Origin: Flavobacterium daemonense
GTDB lineage: Bacteria; Bacteroidota; Bacteroidia; Flavobacteriales; Flavobacteriaceae
DNA length: 64,000 nt
Reading direction: 5' to 3'
NCBI RefSeq assembly: GCF_007341385.1
Contig: NZ_VJYD01000004.1
Location: 124,001-188,000 of the forward strand
This document shows positions 26,533-34,806 of this stretch, piece after piece. Both the position numbers and the translations under genes were made by a program. Within the stretch, counting starts at the first letter, position 1. Every line of letters begins with the position of its first letter. Under the pieces are notes generated by a model. The model was not told the DNA's origin. It was given only the letters and a program-made list of their open reading frames with translations, and made no database searches.

Positions 26533-27965
26533 TTCATGATTTTCTGTCTGATCTTATACGCGCCTATGATATTTTTATAGCCTTTTTTTCTCTTGGGTAT
26601 ATTTTGTTTTATATGTTTTTATCCGTCTTATCCTATTGGGCAATTATAAAACATTTAAAATATCAAAAATATCTCGAAGATGAAGTTTTGTTGCGCTCTA
26701 ACCATATTCTAGGTGTTTCAGTGGTCGCTCCTGCCTTTAATGAAGGCTTGAATATTGTTTACAACGTAAAATCACTGCTTTCGCTGACATATCCAAAATT
26801 TGAAGTCATAATTATAAACGATGGAAGTTCAGATGATACGCTGGAAAAATTAATATCCGAATTTGATTTGGTCAAAATTGACTTTTATTATCAGGAAAAA
26901 ATTCCGACACAGCCTGTGAGGGGACATTATAAATCTAAAAATCCTGTGTACTCCAAACTCCTTGTGGTAGATAAAATAAACGGAAAAAGCAAAGCCGATG
27001 CTTCAAATGCGGGAATAAATTCATCTAAATATCCTCTATTTTTATGCACAGATGTTGATTGTATTTTAAAACAAGATACCATTTTAAAATTGGCAAAACC
27101 TTTCATGGAAAGCCAAATTCGCGTGATTGCGACCGGAGCGGGTATCAGAATTTCGAATTCCTGCGATGTAAAAGAAGGCTTTTTGTATAGAGTTCATTAT
27201 CCAAAAGAATGGTATCCGAGGTTTCAAGAACTGGAATATGTTCGCTCTTTTTTATTTGGGAGAATGGCTTGGAGTCAAATAAATGGTTTATTGCTTGTAT
27301 CTGGTGGTCTCGGAATGTTTGACAAAGATGTTGTGATCAAAGCCGGCGGATATTGGCACAAATCTTTGGGTGAAGACATGGAACTGGTAACCCGCATGCG
27401 CAAATACATGCATGACACTAATCAAAAATTTTTAATTCAATACATTCCCGAATCACTTTGCTGGACTGAAGTTCCAAGTACACGGCAAGTTTTTTTAAGA
27501 CAGAGAATCCGCTGGGCACGAGGATTAGTGCAAACACTTTATCTGCACCGAAATATGTTTCTAAATCGAAAATATGGACGTACAGCATTTTTGGTTTTGC
27601 CTTTCTTTTTCAGTTTTGAATTTTTAGTGCCAATAATAGAATTTATAGGAATCATCACTTTGATTGCCAGCTTTATTTTTGGCATAATCGATTTTCAATA
27701 TTTATTGATTATAAGCCTTTTAGTATATCTTTTTTATTTATCGATTACTATTATTTCAATTTTAATCGATGAGATTTTATACAAAAGCTACGCAAATTAC
27801 AAGGAATTATTAACCCTTATAAGCATGGCAATCATTGAGCCTTTTGTTTATCATCCAATAACTGTATATGCTTCATTAAAAGGATATTGGTACTTTTTTA
27901 CAAAAAAGGAACAAAAATGGGGCGTAATGGTTCGCAAAGGCTTCGAAAAACCAACGGTAAAATAA
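26529..27965 (+). CDS. Processive-type family 2 glycosyltransferase (polysaccharide synthase-like)
   Basis: 478 residues. An N-terminal membrane segment (about 15-40) precedes a GT-A domain with VVAPAFNEG (66-73), D98 in NDGS, DVD (175-177) for metal and sugar-nucleotide binding, GEDMEL with the D283 general-base region, and QRIRW (325-329), the QxxRW motif of processive beta-glycosyltransferases. Three to four membrane helices follow (about 355-445). This layout is that of PgaC, NodC, HasA and BcsA-type synthases that polymerise and extrude a polysaccharide; no PilZ domain is visible. It overlaps the upstream HEAT gene by four bases and is followed seven bases later by the barrel gene. The sugar is unknown. 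Confidence 0.85.
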   Translation: MIHDFLSDLIRAYDIFIAFFSLGYILFYMFLSVLSYWAIIKHLKYQKYLEDEVLLRSNHILGVSVVAPAFNEGLNIVYNVKSLLSLTYPKFEVIIINDGSSDDTLEKLISEFDLVKIDFYYQEKIPTQPVRGHYKSKNPVYSKLLVVDKINGKSKADASNAGINSSKYPLFLCTDVDCILKQDTILKLAKPFMESQIRVIATGAGIRISNSCDVKEGFLYRVHYPKEWYPRFQELEYVRSFLFGRMAWSQINGLLLVSGGLGMFDKDVVIKAGGYWHKSLGEDMELVTRMRKYMHDTNQKFLIQYIPESLCWTEVPSTRQVFLRQRIRWARGLVQTLYLHRNMFLNRKYGRTAFLVLPFFFSFEFLVPIIEFIGIITLIASFIFGIIDFQYLLIISLLVYLFYLSITIISILIDEILYKSYANYKELLTLISMAIIEPFVYHPITVYASLKGYWYFFTKKEQKWGVMVRKGFEKPTVK

Positions 27966-27972
27966 TTTGATT

Positions 27973-29235
27973 ATGAAGTGCATTAAGATTTTACACATCA
28001 GCCAATTGCTTTTTTTTCTGTTTTTATTTTCGAATCAAAATATAAAAGCACAAAAAATCGATACAGACAGCCTTTTGACTGTCATAACCAAAGACATGCA
28101 AAGTGCTCGCCCTAATTATAACCTTAATATTAAAAGAGCGTCACTAGGAAAAAGATTGGCTCCAAAATATCTAGATTTTCATTTGGCGCTAGGCCGAAAT
28201 TATTATTTAATAAACCAAAAAGACAGTGCCAGGTACTATTATAATTATGTTATTCAAAGAAGCAATAAATATCAGGATGCATTTTTGTACCTCATTAATT
28301 TAGATATAGAAGAAAAAAAATATGATGAAGGCGTAAAAATAGCAAATCGGGCAATCGAGATATTTCCTGATGATAAAACATTGCGGTTAAAACGTATTAC
28401 TTTCTATTCGTTACAAAATGATACTAAAAATGAAGCCAAGTATTTAAAATCAATTAAGGCTAGATTTCCAAACGATCCAGAAATCCAGCAATTGCTTTTT
28501 GAATTATACTCGACCGTAAATATGGATCGTGTGGGCGCATATTACAATTATACGACTATTAGCCGTGACGATGTTGGCCCGTGGCACCTTGCCAGCGTCG
28601 ATTATTTAAGGCAACGTTTATGGGGAAGTTTGATTGGACGTGTTAGTTATGCTAAACGATTTTCTTTGGAAGAAGTAAAGGCAAGCGGACTGCAGTTTGA
28701 GGTTGAATCTCATCTGTTTTCAAAAAAGAACAATTACTCCTACATCGATGTTGCATACAGCCAAGACAACGCTTTTCCGGAATGGCGATTAGGATATTCT
28801 TATTTTCATAATTTTAAAAAAGGCTGGGAAGCTGATCTAGGAGCACGTTACATAAAAATGCAGGACAACAGCGATCTCAAAACTTTAAATATTGGTTTAG
28901 GGAAATACATTGGCTCCTATTGGTTCAATCTTAGATCGTATATTCAAAAAGATGCACCTTCTTTAATTTTTACTTCGAGATATTATTACAAAACAAAATA
29001 TGATTATGTAACTTTGATTGCCGGTTACGGAACTTCCCCAGATGACAGAACTCGTGCTGCCGAATATGAGACAAGAATGTCTTTAAAATCTTTCAGGGTC
29101 AGCGCAGGTTTCAATAAACTGATAAAAAGTCACTATATAGCAGGAATTCTTATTACAACAAACGAGCAGGAATATTCGCCAGATAAATATCAAACTGAAC
29201 TTGATTTTGCCTTTTTATTGCAATATAAATTTTAG
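27973..29235 (+). CDS. TPR plus YaiO-type outer-membrane beta-barrel protein
   Basis: 420 residues from the ATG at 27973; the frame opens at a TTG six bases earlier. Signal peptide about 1-26 (SNQNIKAQ). TPR-like helices span about 50-190 (ALGRNYYLINQKDSARYYYN, YDEGVKIANRAIEIFPDD). The remaining 220 residues have alternating beta-strands with aromatic ends and finish in LLQYKF, a barrel terminus, which matches YaiO-type porins. The TPR-then-barrel order is like AlgK/AlgE or PgaA in polysaccharide export. It sits directly after the synthase gene. The role as exporter is inference from order and topology. Confidence 0.8.
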   Translation: MKCIKILHISQLLFFLFLFSNQNIKAQKIDTDSLLTVITKDMQSARPNYNLNIKRASLGKRLAPKYLDFHLALGRNYYLINQKDSARYYYNYVIQRSNKYQDAFLYLINLDIEEKKYDEGVKIANRAIEIFPDDKTLRLKRITFYSLQNDTKNEAKYLKSIKARFPNDPEIQQLLFELYSTVNMDRVGAYYNYTTISRDDVGPWHLASVDYLRQRLWGSLIGRVSYAKRFSLEEVKASGLQFEVESHLFSKKNNYSYIDVAYSQDNAFPEWRLGYSYFHNFKKGWEADLGARYIKMQDNSDLKTLNIGLGKYIGSYWFNLRSYIQKDAPSLIFTSRYYYKTKYDYVTLIAGYGTSPDDRTRAAEYETRMSLKSFRVSAGFNKLIKSHYIAGILITTNEQEYSPDKYQTELDFAFLLQYKF

Positions 29236-29240
29236 AAATC

Positions 29241-31454
29241 ATGAAAAAAAAGCATCAGATATATTTACGGCTTCTCGTTTTTCTTCTCTTCAACTTTAAT
29301 ATGATGTCACAGTCTGAAATTATCATAACGAATAAAAACAGTATTATTTCAAAATCAGATGATTCGCGTGACGCTGCTTTGCTTTTAAAAAAGTATATCG
29401 ATAAAGCTTTTTCAAAAGAATTTGATAATATTTCTGGAGAGAAAAAAGAGCATGAACAATCTGAAATTATCTTAGAAATTTCGGATCAGGAAAAATTAAA
29501 ACCAAGCGAATTTATCATCAAAAGTGATTCAAAATCCATTTATTTGGTGGCCGAAAATTCAAAATCGCTTCGTTATGCAGTATATACATTGTTGGAAATT
29601 TGGGAATTCAGAAAATTTACTGCGAGTGAAACTTATATTCCAAAAGTAGATCAATTTACGTTTGCAAAAAATACGCTAAAAAAATATCAACCTTCATTTG
29701 ATTATCGCGCTTTGTTTTTTCCAGATTGCTATGATGACGCTTTTCGCGACTGGCATAAACTCGATTGGCACTTAAATGATTTCGGAATTTGGGGACATTC
29801 TTTTAGCGTTTTAGTTCCGCCAAAAGAGTATTTTAAAAGCAATCCTAAACTTTTTGCTTTATATCAAGGAAAAAGAAACGGAGAATCTTTATGTATGACA
29901 AACGATACTGTCGTTAATCTGATCGAGAAAAAAATGGCAAAAATTATCGAAGAAACGCCAAATGCTCAGTTTTATTCTGTCAGCCAAAACGATGACGTGG
30001 TTTATTGCGAATGTACCGAATGCCGAAAAATCAATGAAAAACACGGTGGTCCGCAAGGTTCTCTTTATTATTTTTTAAACAAAATTGCTTCACATTTTCC
30101 AAATACAAAAATCACGACACTCGCCTATCTGCATACATTTAAGCCTCCTGTAAATCTAAAAATAGCGCCAAATATTTATACAATATTCTGCCCTATCGAG
30201 TTAAATCGAGGAAAAGAAATTACAGCGCAAAACGAACCTTCATTTGTAAAAACTCTTGAAAATTGGAGCACTGCTTCTCCGCATTTGTTTTTATGGGATT
30301 ATACGGTTCAATTTTCGAATTATATGTCGCCTTTTCCAAATTTCGAACCTTTTCAGAGCAATTACAAACTCTTTAAAAAGAATAAAGTCAAAGGTCTATT
30401 TGTTCAAGGATATGCCGATGTTCCGGGAGATTTTTCAGAATTAAGACAATATATTCTGGCAAAATTATTATGGGATACAGACATTAATATTCAAGCCACA
30501 ACAGCCGATTTTTTAAGAGGTTTTTACGGAAAAGCAGCACCATTTGTGGGCAATTATTTAAAAGCGTTAACTGAAAACCAAAATAAAAGCAATACGCCTT
30601 TAGATATTTATTCTGGACCTGTACAAGCTCGGAATTCATTCTTGAAACCAGCAGACATGGATCAATACGACCAAATATTAGAAAAAGCAGCCGATGCCGT
30701 AGCTGATGATGCTGTTTTAAAAACTAGGATTGAAAAATTGAGGCATGCTTTAGAATTTGTCTATTTTGAACAATCAAAATTTTATGGCAAAGACCAACAT
30801 GGAATGTTTATCGTAAATAATAATGGGGAAAAAGAGGTAAAAAAAGGCTTGACAGAAAGAGTTTTAAATTTCACTAAATCCAGCAATAATCTAGGAATTT
30901 ATGAATTGAGCGAAGACGGAATTTCACCTGATAATTACTACAAAGAATGGCTTGAAATCTGCAAAAACAAAACAACGCATTTAGGTGAAGATTTAAAAGT
31001 TACTTTTTTGACACCGCCATCGGATGATTTTAAAGGCAAAGGAAGTTATGGTCTAGTGGATGGAAATCGTGGCTATAAAGACTTTAACATCAACTGGATT
31101 GGGTGGTACGGCACAGATCCGTCTTTTGAAATTGAAACAAAAAAACTCAATTTTAATGTTCTTAAACTCAATTTTCTAACCGATCAGCGCCATTGGATTT
31201 TTACACCTAAAAAAATAAAAATTTACGGTTTTGAAAATCAGAAATGGAAGCTTATCGAAGAAAAAATATGTGATAATTTAACAGAAGAATTTGAAATTAC
31301 AACTAAATCTTGGGAATTTGAAAATCAAAAATTTAATAATTTTGTAAAAATAAAAGTTATTATTGAAAATCAGATAGAATTACCTGTCTGGAGACAAAGA
31401 AAAAATAAAAAGCCAATGGTTATGATTGATGAGATCGAACTTTACAAAAAATAA
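29241..31454 (+). CDS. Secreted DUF4838 glycan-active-type protein
   Basis: 737 residues with a signal peptide (about 1-22). An N-terminal alpha-glucuronidase-like domain covers about 25-140 and a DUF4838 TIM-barrel-like domain about 150-510, including DDVVYCECTECRKI and CMTND. A C-terminal beta-sandwich covers about 590-737 and resembles a discoidin (F5/8) module. Cysteines in the ECTEC stretch may bind metal. DUF4838 proteins are glycoside-hydrolase-like but mostly uncharacterised, so a catalytic activity is not claimed. In this unit it could trim or modify the polymer made by the GT2. It starts five bases after the barrel gene and is followed nine bases later by a receiver domain. Confidence 0.78.
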   Translation: MKKKHQIYLRLLVFLLFNFNMMSQSEIIITNKNSIISKSDDSRDAALLLKKYIDKAFSKEFDNISGEKKEHEQSEIILEISDQEKLKPSEFIIKSDSKSIYLVAENSKSLRYAVYTLLEIWEFRKFTASETYIPKVDQFTFAKNTLKKYQPSFDYRALFFPDCYDDAFRDWHKLDWHLNDFGIWGHSFSVLVPPKEYFKSNPKLFALYQGKRNGESLCMTNDTVVNLIEKKMAKIIEETPNAQFYSVSQNDDVVYCECTECRKINEKHGGPQGSLYYFLNKIASHFPNTKITTLAYLHTFKPPVNLKIAPNIYTIFCPIELNRGKEITAQNEPSFVKTLENWSTASPHLFLWDYTVQFSNYMSPFPNFEPFQSNYKLFKKNKVKGLFVQGYADVPGDFSELRQYILAKLLWDTDINIQATTADFLRGFYGKAAPFVGNYLKALTENQNKSNTPLDIYSGPVQARNSFLKPADMDQYDQILEKAADAVADDAVLKTRIEKLRHALEFVYFEQSKFYGKDQHGMFIVNNNGEKEVKKGLTERVLNFTKSSNNLGIYELSEDGISPDNYYKEWLEICKNKTTHLGEDLKVTFLTPPSDDFKGKGSYGLVDGNRGYKDFNINWIGWYGTDPSFEIETKKLNFNVLKLNFLTDQRHWIFTPKKIKIYGFENQKWKLIEEKICDNLTEEFEITTKSWEFENQKFNNFVKIKVIIENQIELPVWRQRKNKKPMVMIDEIELYKK

Positions 31455-31463
31455 ACGCCAAAA

Positions 31464-31835
31464 ATGAACAATAGTGACAAAAAAATTATGATCATCGATA
31501 ACGATGAAATGACTATCGAAATTCTGAAATTTATTTTAAATCGCGAAGGGTATAAAATCAGCGTCGCTAAAGACGGTATAAGCGCACTTGAACGAATCGA
31601 GACCATTATGCCCGATTTAGTAATTACGACTATTATTATTCCGTTAAAATCAGGATTGGAAATCATCAGCCATATCAAAAAAAATTATAAAGATATTCGT
31701 GTGGTAGCGCTTTCATCGCTTGGCGAAGAAGAAGATACTGTAGAAGAAGCGTTTAGACTTGGCGTTGATGATTTTATTGCAAAACCTTTTAATCCAAATG
31801 AACTTTTATTGCGAATAAAACGATTTTTGCAGTAA
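31464..31835 (+). CDS. Stand-alone response regulator receiver domain lacking phospho-acceptor Asp
   Basis: 123 residues, only a CheY-like receiver. D12 and D14 (IIDNDE), the conserved proline-lysine pair K107-P108 (FIAKPF) and the S84/S85 switch position are present. The phospho-acceptor position, normally Asp in PDLVITD-xxxP, is T56 (PDLVITTIIIP), so two-component phosphorylation is unlikely. No output domain. It is the last gene of the glycan unit, nine bases after the DUF4838 gene. It may act as a phosphorylation-independent scaffold or receptor for a small molecule; unknown. Confidence 0.88.
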   Translation: MNNSDKKIMIIDNDEMTIEILKFILNREGYKISVAKDGISALERIETIMPDLVITTIIIPLKSGLEIISHIKKNYKDIRVVALSSLGEEEDTVEEAFRLGVDDFIAKPFNPNELLLRIKRFLQ

Positions 31836-31917
31836 TTCAAAGGCTATTTTTAAGAAATACGAATTGCTTAAGTTTCTGTAATTTCTAAGAAATACCAATT
31901 TTTCAGCTATTTATAGC

Positions 31918-31925
31918 TATATTTG
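31918..31925 (+). promoter_or_regulatory. -7 box of the helicase gene
   Basis: TATATTTG, a perfect match, 11 bases before the ATG at 31937. A TTG-type -33 is not evident. The very short leader is typical of Flavobacterium. Confidence 0.5.
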
Positions 31926-31936
31926 CACAAAATTTA

Positions 31937-33295
31937 ATGCAAATGAGCACTTTCGAAAAATTCAATCTTCCAAAATCATTACAAAAAGCTGTTGACGAAT
32001 TAGGGTTTGTTACGCCTACTCCTATTCAGGAAAAATCTTTCTCTGTAATCATGTCTGGACGTGATATGATGGGAATTGCGCAAACCGGTACCGGTAAAAC
32101 ATTTGCCTATTTATTGCCTCTTTTAAAGCTGTACAAATTCACAAATACCAATACTCCAAAAATTGTTATTTTGGTGCCAACACGTGAATTAGTGGTGCAG
32201 GTAGTCGAAGAAGTTGAAAAATTGACTAAATACATGTCGGTTAAAACTTTAGGCATTTATGGAGGCGTAAATATCAATACACAAAAAAAAGCGGTTTATG
32301 AAGGCGTCGATATTTTAGTTGGTACTCCTGGCCGTACAATGGACTTGGCTCTTGATGCTGTTGTTCGTTTTGATGAAACACAAAAATTAGTAATCGACGA
32401 GTTTGACGAAATGCTAAATTTAGGTTTCAGACCTCAATTGACTTCGCTTTTAGCGATGATGAAAACGAAGCGTCAAAACATTTTGTTTTCGGCAACAATG
32501 ACAGACGAAGTCGATGATATATTGAATGATTATTTTGATTTCCCAGAAGAAGTTACGCTTGCAGCTTCGGGAACGCCTCTTGAAAAAATCACTCAAATTA
32601 CTTATAATGTTCCTAATTTCAATACAAAAGTAAATCTGCTGAAACATTTATTGGAAACTGACGAAAGCATGGTTCGTGTTTTAGTTTTCGTAAACAATAA
32701 AAAAATATCAGATATGCTTCATACTCGTATTGAAGAGCATTTTGAAGGACAATTTGGTGTTATTCACTCTAATAAATCTCAAAATTACCGTTTGAGCACA
32801 ATGGCGGAATTTCAAGAAGGAAATCTTCGTGGCTTAATCACAACTGATATTATGGCGAGAGGTTTGGATATTTCTGATATTTCGCACGTTATCAATTTTG
32901 AACTTCCTGAAGAACCTGAATTGTATATGCACAGAATTGGTCGTACAGGTCGTGCGGATGCAACTGGAACGGCAATTAGTTTTGTTGCTCCGAGAGAAGA
33001 GGAATTCAAAATTGAAACGGAACTTTTAATGGATCAAGAACTTGAAATTACTGATTTTCCTGAAGAAGTCGAGATTTCCTCTAAATTAATCGAACCAGAA
33101 AAAGACAAACAACCGATTAAGTTTTTAATGAAAAAAGTGAAACTTGAAGGTGAAGGCGCTTTCCATGAAAAATCGAAAAAGAATAAAAAAGTCAATTTAG
33201 GAGGACCTTCTAAAACCAAAAAGAAAACTCATGGTTCTGTCAATCGAAATATGTTGAAAACCAGAGACAAGAAGAGAAAAGATAAGGATAAATAG
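31937..33295 (+). CDS. DEAD-box family RNA helicase with DEFD motif
   Basis: 452 residues. RecA-like helicase core with Q motif PTPIQEKS, motif I AQTGTGKT (about 50-57), Ia PTREL, Ib TPGR, II DEFD (in VIDEFDEML), III SAT, and VI HRIGRTGR. Motif II has Phe where most members have Ala. The C-terminal 80 residues are Lys-rich (KKTHGSVNRNMLKTRDKKRK), a likely RNA-binding tail. The start could also be the ATG at 31943 (MSTFEKF); the first ATG is chosen because it has no clash. Expected role: RNA unwinding in ribosome assembly or decay. The terminator at 33345 follows. Confidence 0.92.
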   Translation: MQMSTFEKFNLPKSLQKAVDELGFVTPTPIQEKSFSVIMSGRDMMGIAQTGTGKTFAYLLPLLKLYKFTNTNTPKIVILVPTRELVVQVVEEVEKLTKYMSVKTLGIYGGVNINTQKKAVYEGVDILVGTPGRTMDLALDAVVRFDETQKLVIDEFDEMLNLGFRPQLTSLLAMMKTKRQNILFSATMTDEVDDILNDYFDFPEEVTLAASGTPLEKITQITYNVPNFNTKVNLLKHLLETDESMVRVLVFVNNKKISDMLHTRIEEHFEGQFGVIHSNKSQNYRLSTMAEFQEGNLRGLITTDIMARGLDISDISHVINFELPEEPELYMHRIGRTGRADATGTAISFVAPREEEFKIETELLMDQELEITDFPEEVEISSKLIEPEKDKQPIKFLMKKVKLEGEGAFHEKSKKNKKVNLGGPSKTKKKTHGSVNRNMLKTRDKKRKDKDK

Positions 33296-33308
33296 TTTTT
33301 TTTCTAGT

Positions 33309-33442
33309 TACAAAGGTTCAAAGGAGCAAAGAGACAAAGTATAAAAAAGGCTCAAAAGAAAATTAAAATTTTCTTTTGAGCCTTTTCTCTATTAGTTCAA
33401 ACCTTTGAACCTTTGAATCTCTGAACCTTTGTCCCTTTAAAA
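33309..33442. repeat. Mirrored AAAGGTTCAAAGG array around a 20-base-arm terminator
   Basis: CAAAGGTTCAAAGGAGCAAAG words lie at 33310-33340. Complements (CAAACCTTTGAACCTTTGAA and CTGAACCTTTG) lie at 33398-33438. Between them is the perfect 20-base stem. Confidence 0.8.
33345..33388. terminator. Bidirectional terminator, helicase and lactonase genes
   Basis: Perfect 20-base arms, 33345-33364 and 33367-33386, with a two-base loop; the arms end in AAAAGG/CCTTTT so either strand can terminate. Convergent genes end at 33295 and 33445. Confidence 0.9.
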
Positions 33443-33444
33443 AA

Positions 33445-34557
33445 CTAAATTTTCGTAAACACAAGCCCAACCGGCGAACACAATTCTATTCGTTTTCCTG
33501 TATCTGTAAGCTTTCCGGTTGTTAAATCTCGTTTAAAAATGATAATATCATTTGTGTATTGATGTCCTACCAAAAGGTAATTTCCAGATGGATCGATGGC
33601 GAAATCTCTTGGGCCTTTTCCTAAAGTGCTTTGCTGTTCAACCAACTCGATGCTTCCATTCTTCTGAATTTTATAAACCGAAATCGAATTAACGTCACCG
33701 CGATCTGAAACGTATAAAAAGTTTCCGTCAGGTGAAATTTTTATTGCCGCCGAACTATTTGCGCCTTTAAAATCTTTTGGAATTATATTGGTTTCATTCA
33801 ATAATTTCAGACTTCCGCTTTTATCATAAGAAAAAGTAGTCAGCGTTCCGTCTAATTCCTGAATCAAATAAACAAATTTACCGTCTTTGCTGAACGTCAA
33901 ATGCCTTGGCCCGCTTCCTGCTTTTACATCAACGCTGCCTTTTAAAGTTAAAATCTCATTTTTAGCATCAGGATTGTATTTGTAAATAAAAACTTTATCC
34001 AAACCTAAGTCATTTGACAAAACAAACTTTTTATCTGGAGAAAAAACAACCATATGAACATGCGCTTTTTCTTGACGCGCGGCATTTGGACCTTTTCCTT
34101 CGTGCTGAATCAATTGCTGCACTGTTGTAATACTTCCGTCAGCATTTTTCTTAAATACCACAATGCTTCCGCCAGAATAATTGGCAACAATTACGTTTTT
34201 ATCATCATTAATTAAATGACAAGGATCTGCGCCCAAAGCATCATTTGTATTTAAAAATTTAAGTTTCCCTGACGCTGCATCAAAACCAAATGCGCTTACA
34301 GCACTTTGTGTTCCGTTTTCATTTACCGCATAAACAAATTTATTATTTGCTGAAACCGACAAATAACTTGGACTGATAACATTTTCTGAAGAATTTTTTA
34401 ATTTGAAATCCCCAGACGCAGCGTTAAATTCATACACATAAATTCCGTTGCTCGGGCAAGTATTGGTATACGTCCCTACTAACAAGTTGAATTTATTTTG
34501 AGCTTTCGCTGAAATCACCGCCAAAGCTGAAAACAACACTAGATACAATTTTTTCAT
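33445..34557 (-). CDS. Lactonase family beta-propeller protein
   Basis: 370 residues with a signal peptide (about 1-19, ends ISAKAQ). Seven-bladed propeller of the lactonase family (6-phosphogluconolactonase-like), with repeats of the form LSVSANNKFVYAVNENG, FSPDKKFVLSNDLG and ISPDGNFLYVSDRG about 45-50 residues apart. The canonical E. coli Pgl enzyme is cytoplasmic, whereas this one is exported, so the pentose-phosphate role is doubtful; sugar lactone hydrolysis in the periplasm is plausible. Convergent with the helicase gene and sharing its terminator. Confidence 0.82.
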   Translation of the reverse strand: MKKLYLVLFSALAVISAKAQNKFNLLVGTYTNTCPSNGIYVYEFNAASGDFKLKNSSENVISPSYLSVSANNKFVYAVNENGTQSAVSAFGFDAASGKLKFLNTNDALGADPCHLINDDKNVIVANYSGGSIVVFKKNADGSITTVQQLIQHEGKGPNAARQEKAHVHMVVFSPDKKFVLSNDLGLDKVFIYKYNPDAKNEILTLKGSVDVKAGSGPRHLTFSKDGKFVYLIQELDGTLTTFSYDKSGSLKLLNETNIIPKDFKGANSSAAIKISPDGNFLYVSDRGDVNSISVYKIQKNGSIELVEQQSTLGKGPRDFAIDPSGNYLLVGHQYTNDIIIFKRDLTTGKLTDTGKRIELCSPVGLVFTKI

Positions 34558-34748
34558 ATTCTATTATTTTTTGAATATGCTAAAATACGCAATAATATCT
34601 TTTTCATCATTACAAATAAAACCAGAAAAGTTACATTTTTTAAAAGGATTTCCATCATATAAGTTATGTAAGTTCATTTTAGTATACTTAAACATTTCTA
34701 CTTATAATCTCTTCTAAGAACTTATATGGTTTAATAATTTTTAATTTG

Positions 34749-34756
34749 TATTTTTG
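34749..34756 (+). promoter_or_regulatory. -7 box of the BatA-like gene
   Basis: TATTTTTG, a perfect match, about 50 bases before the start codon at 34807. Confidence 0.4.
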
Positions 34757-34806
34757 ACCATCATCTTCGCGAAAAACAAAACGTAACGAAGTAAATCGAA
34801 GCCAGA

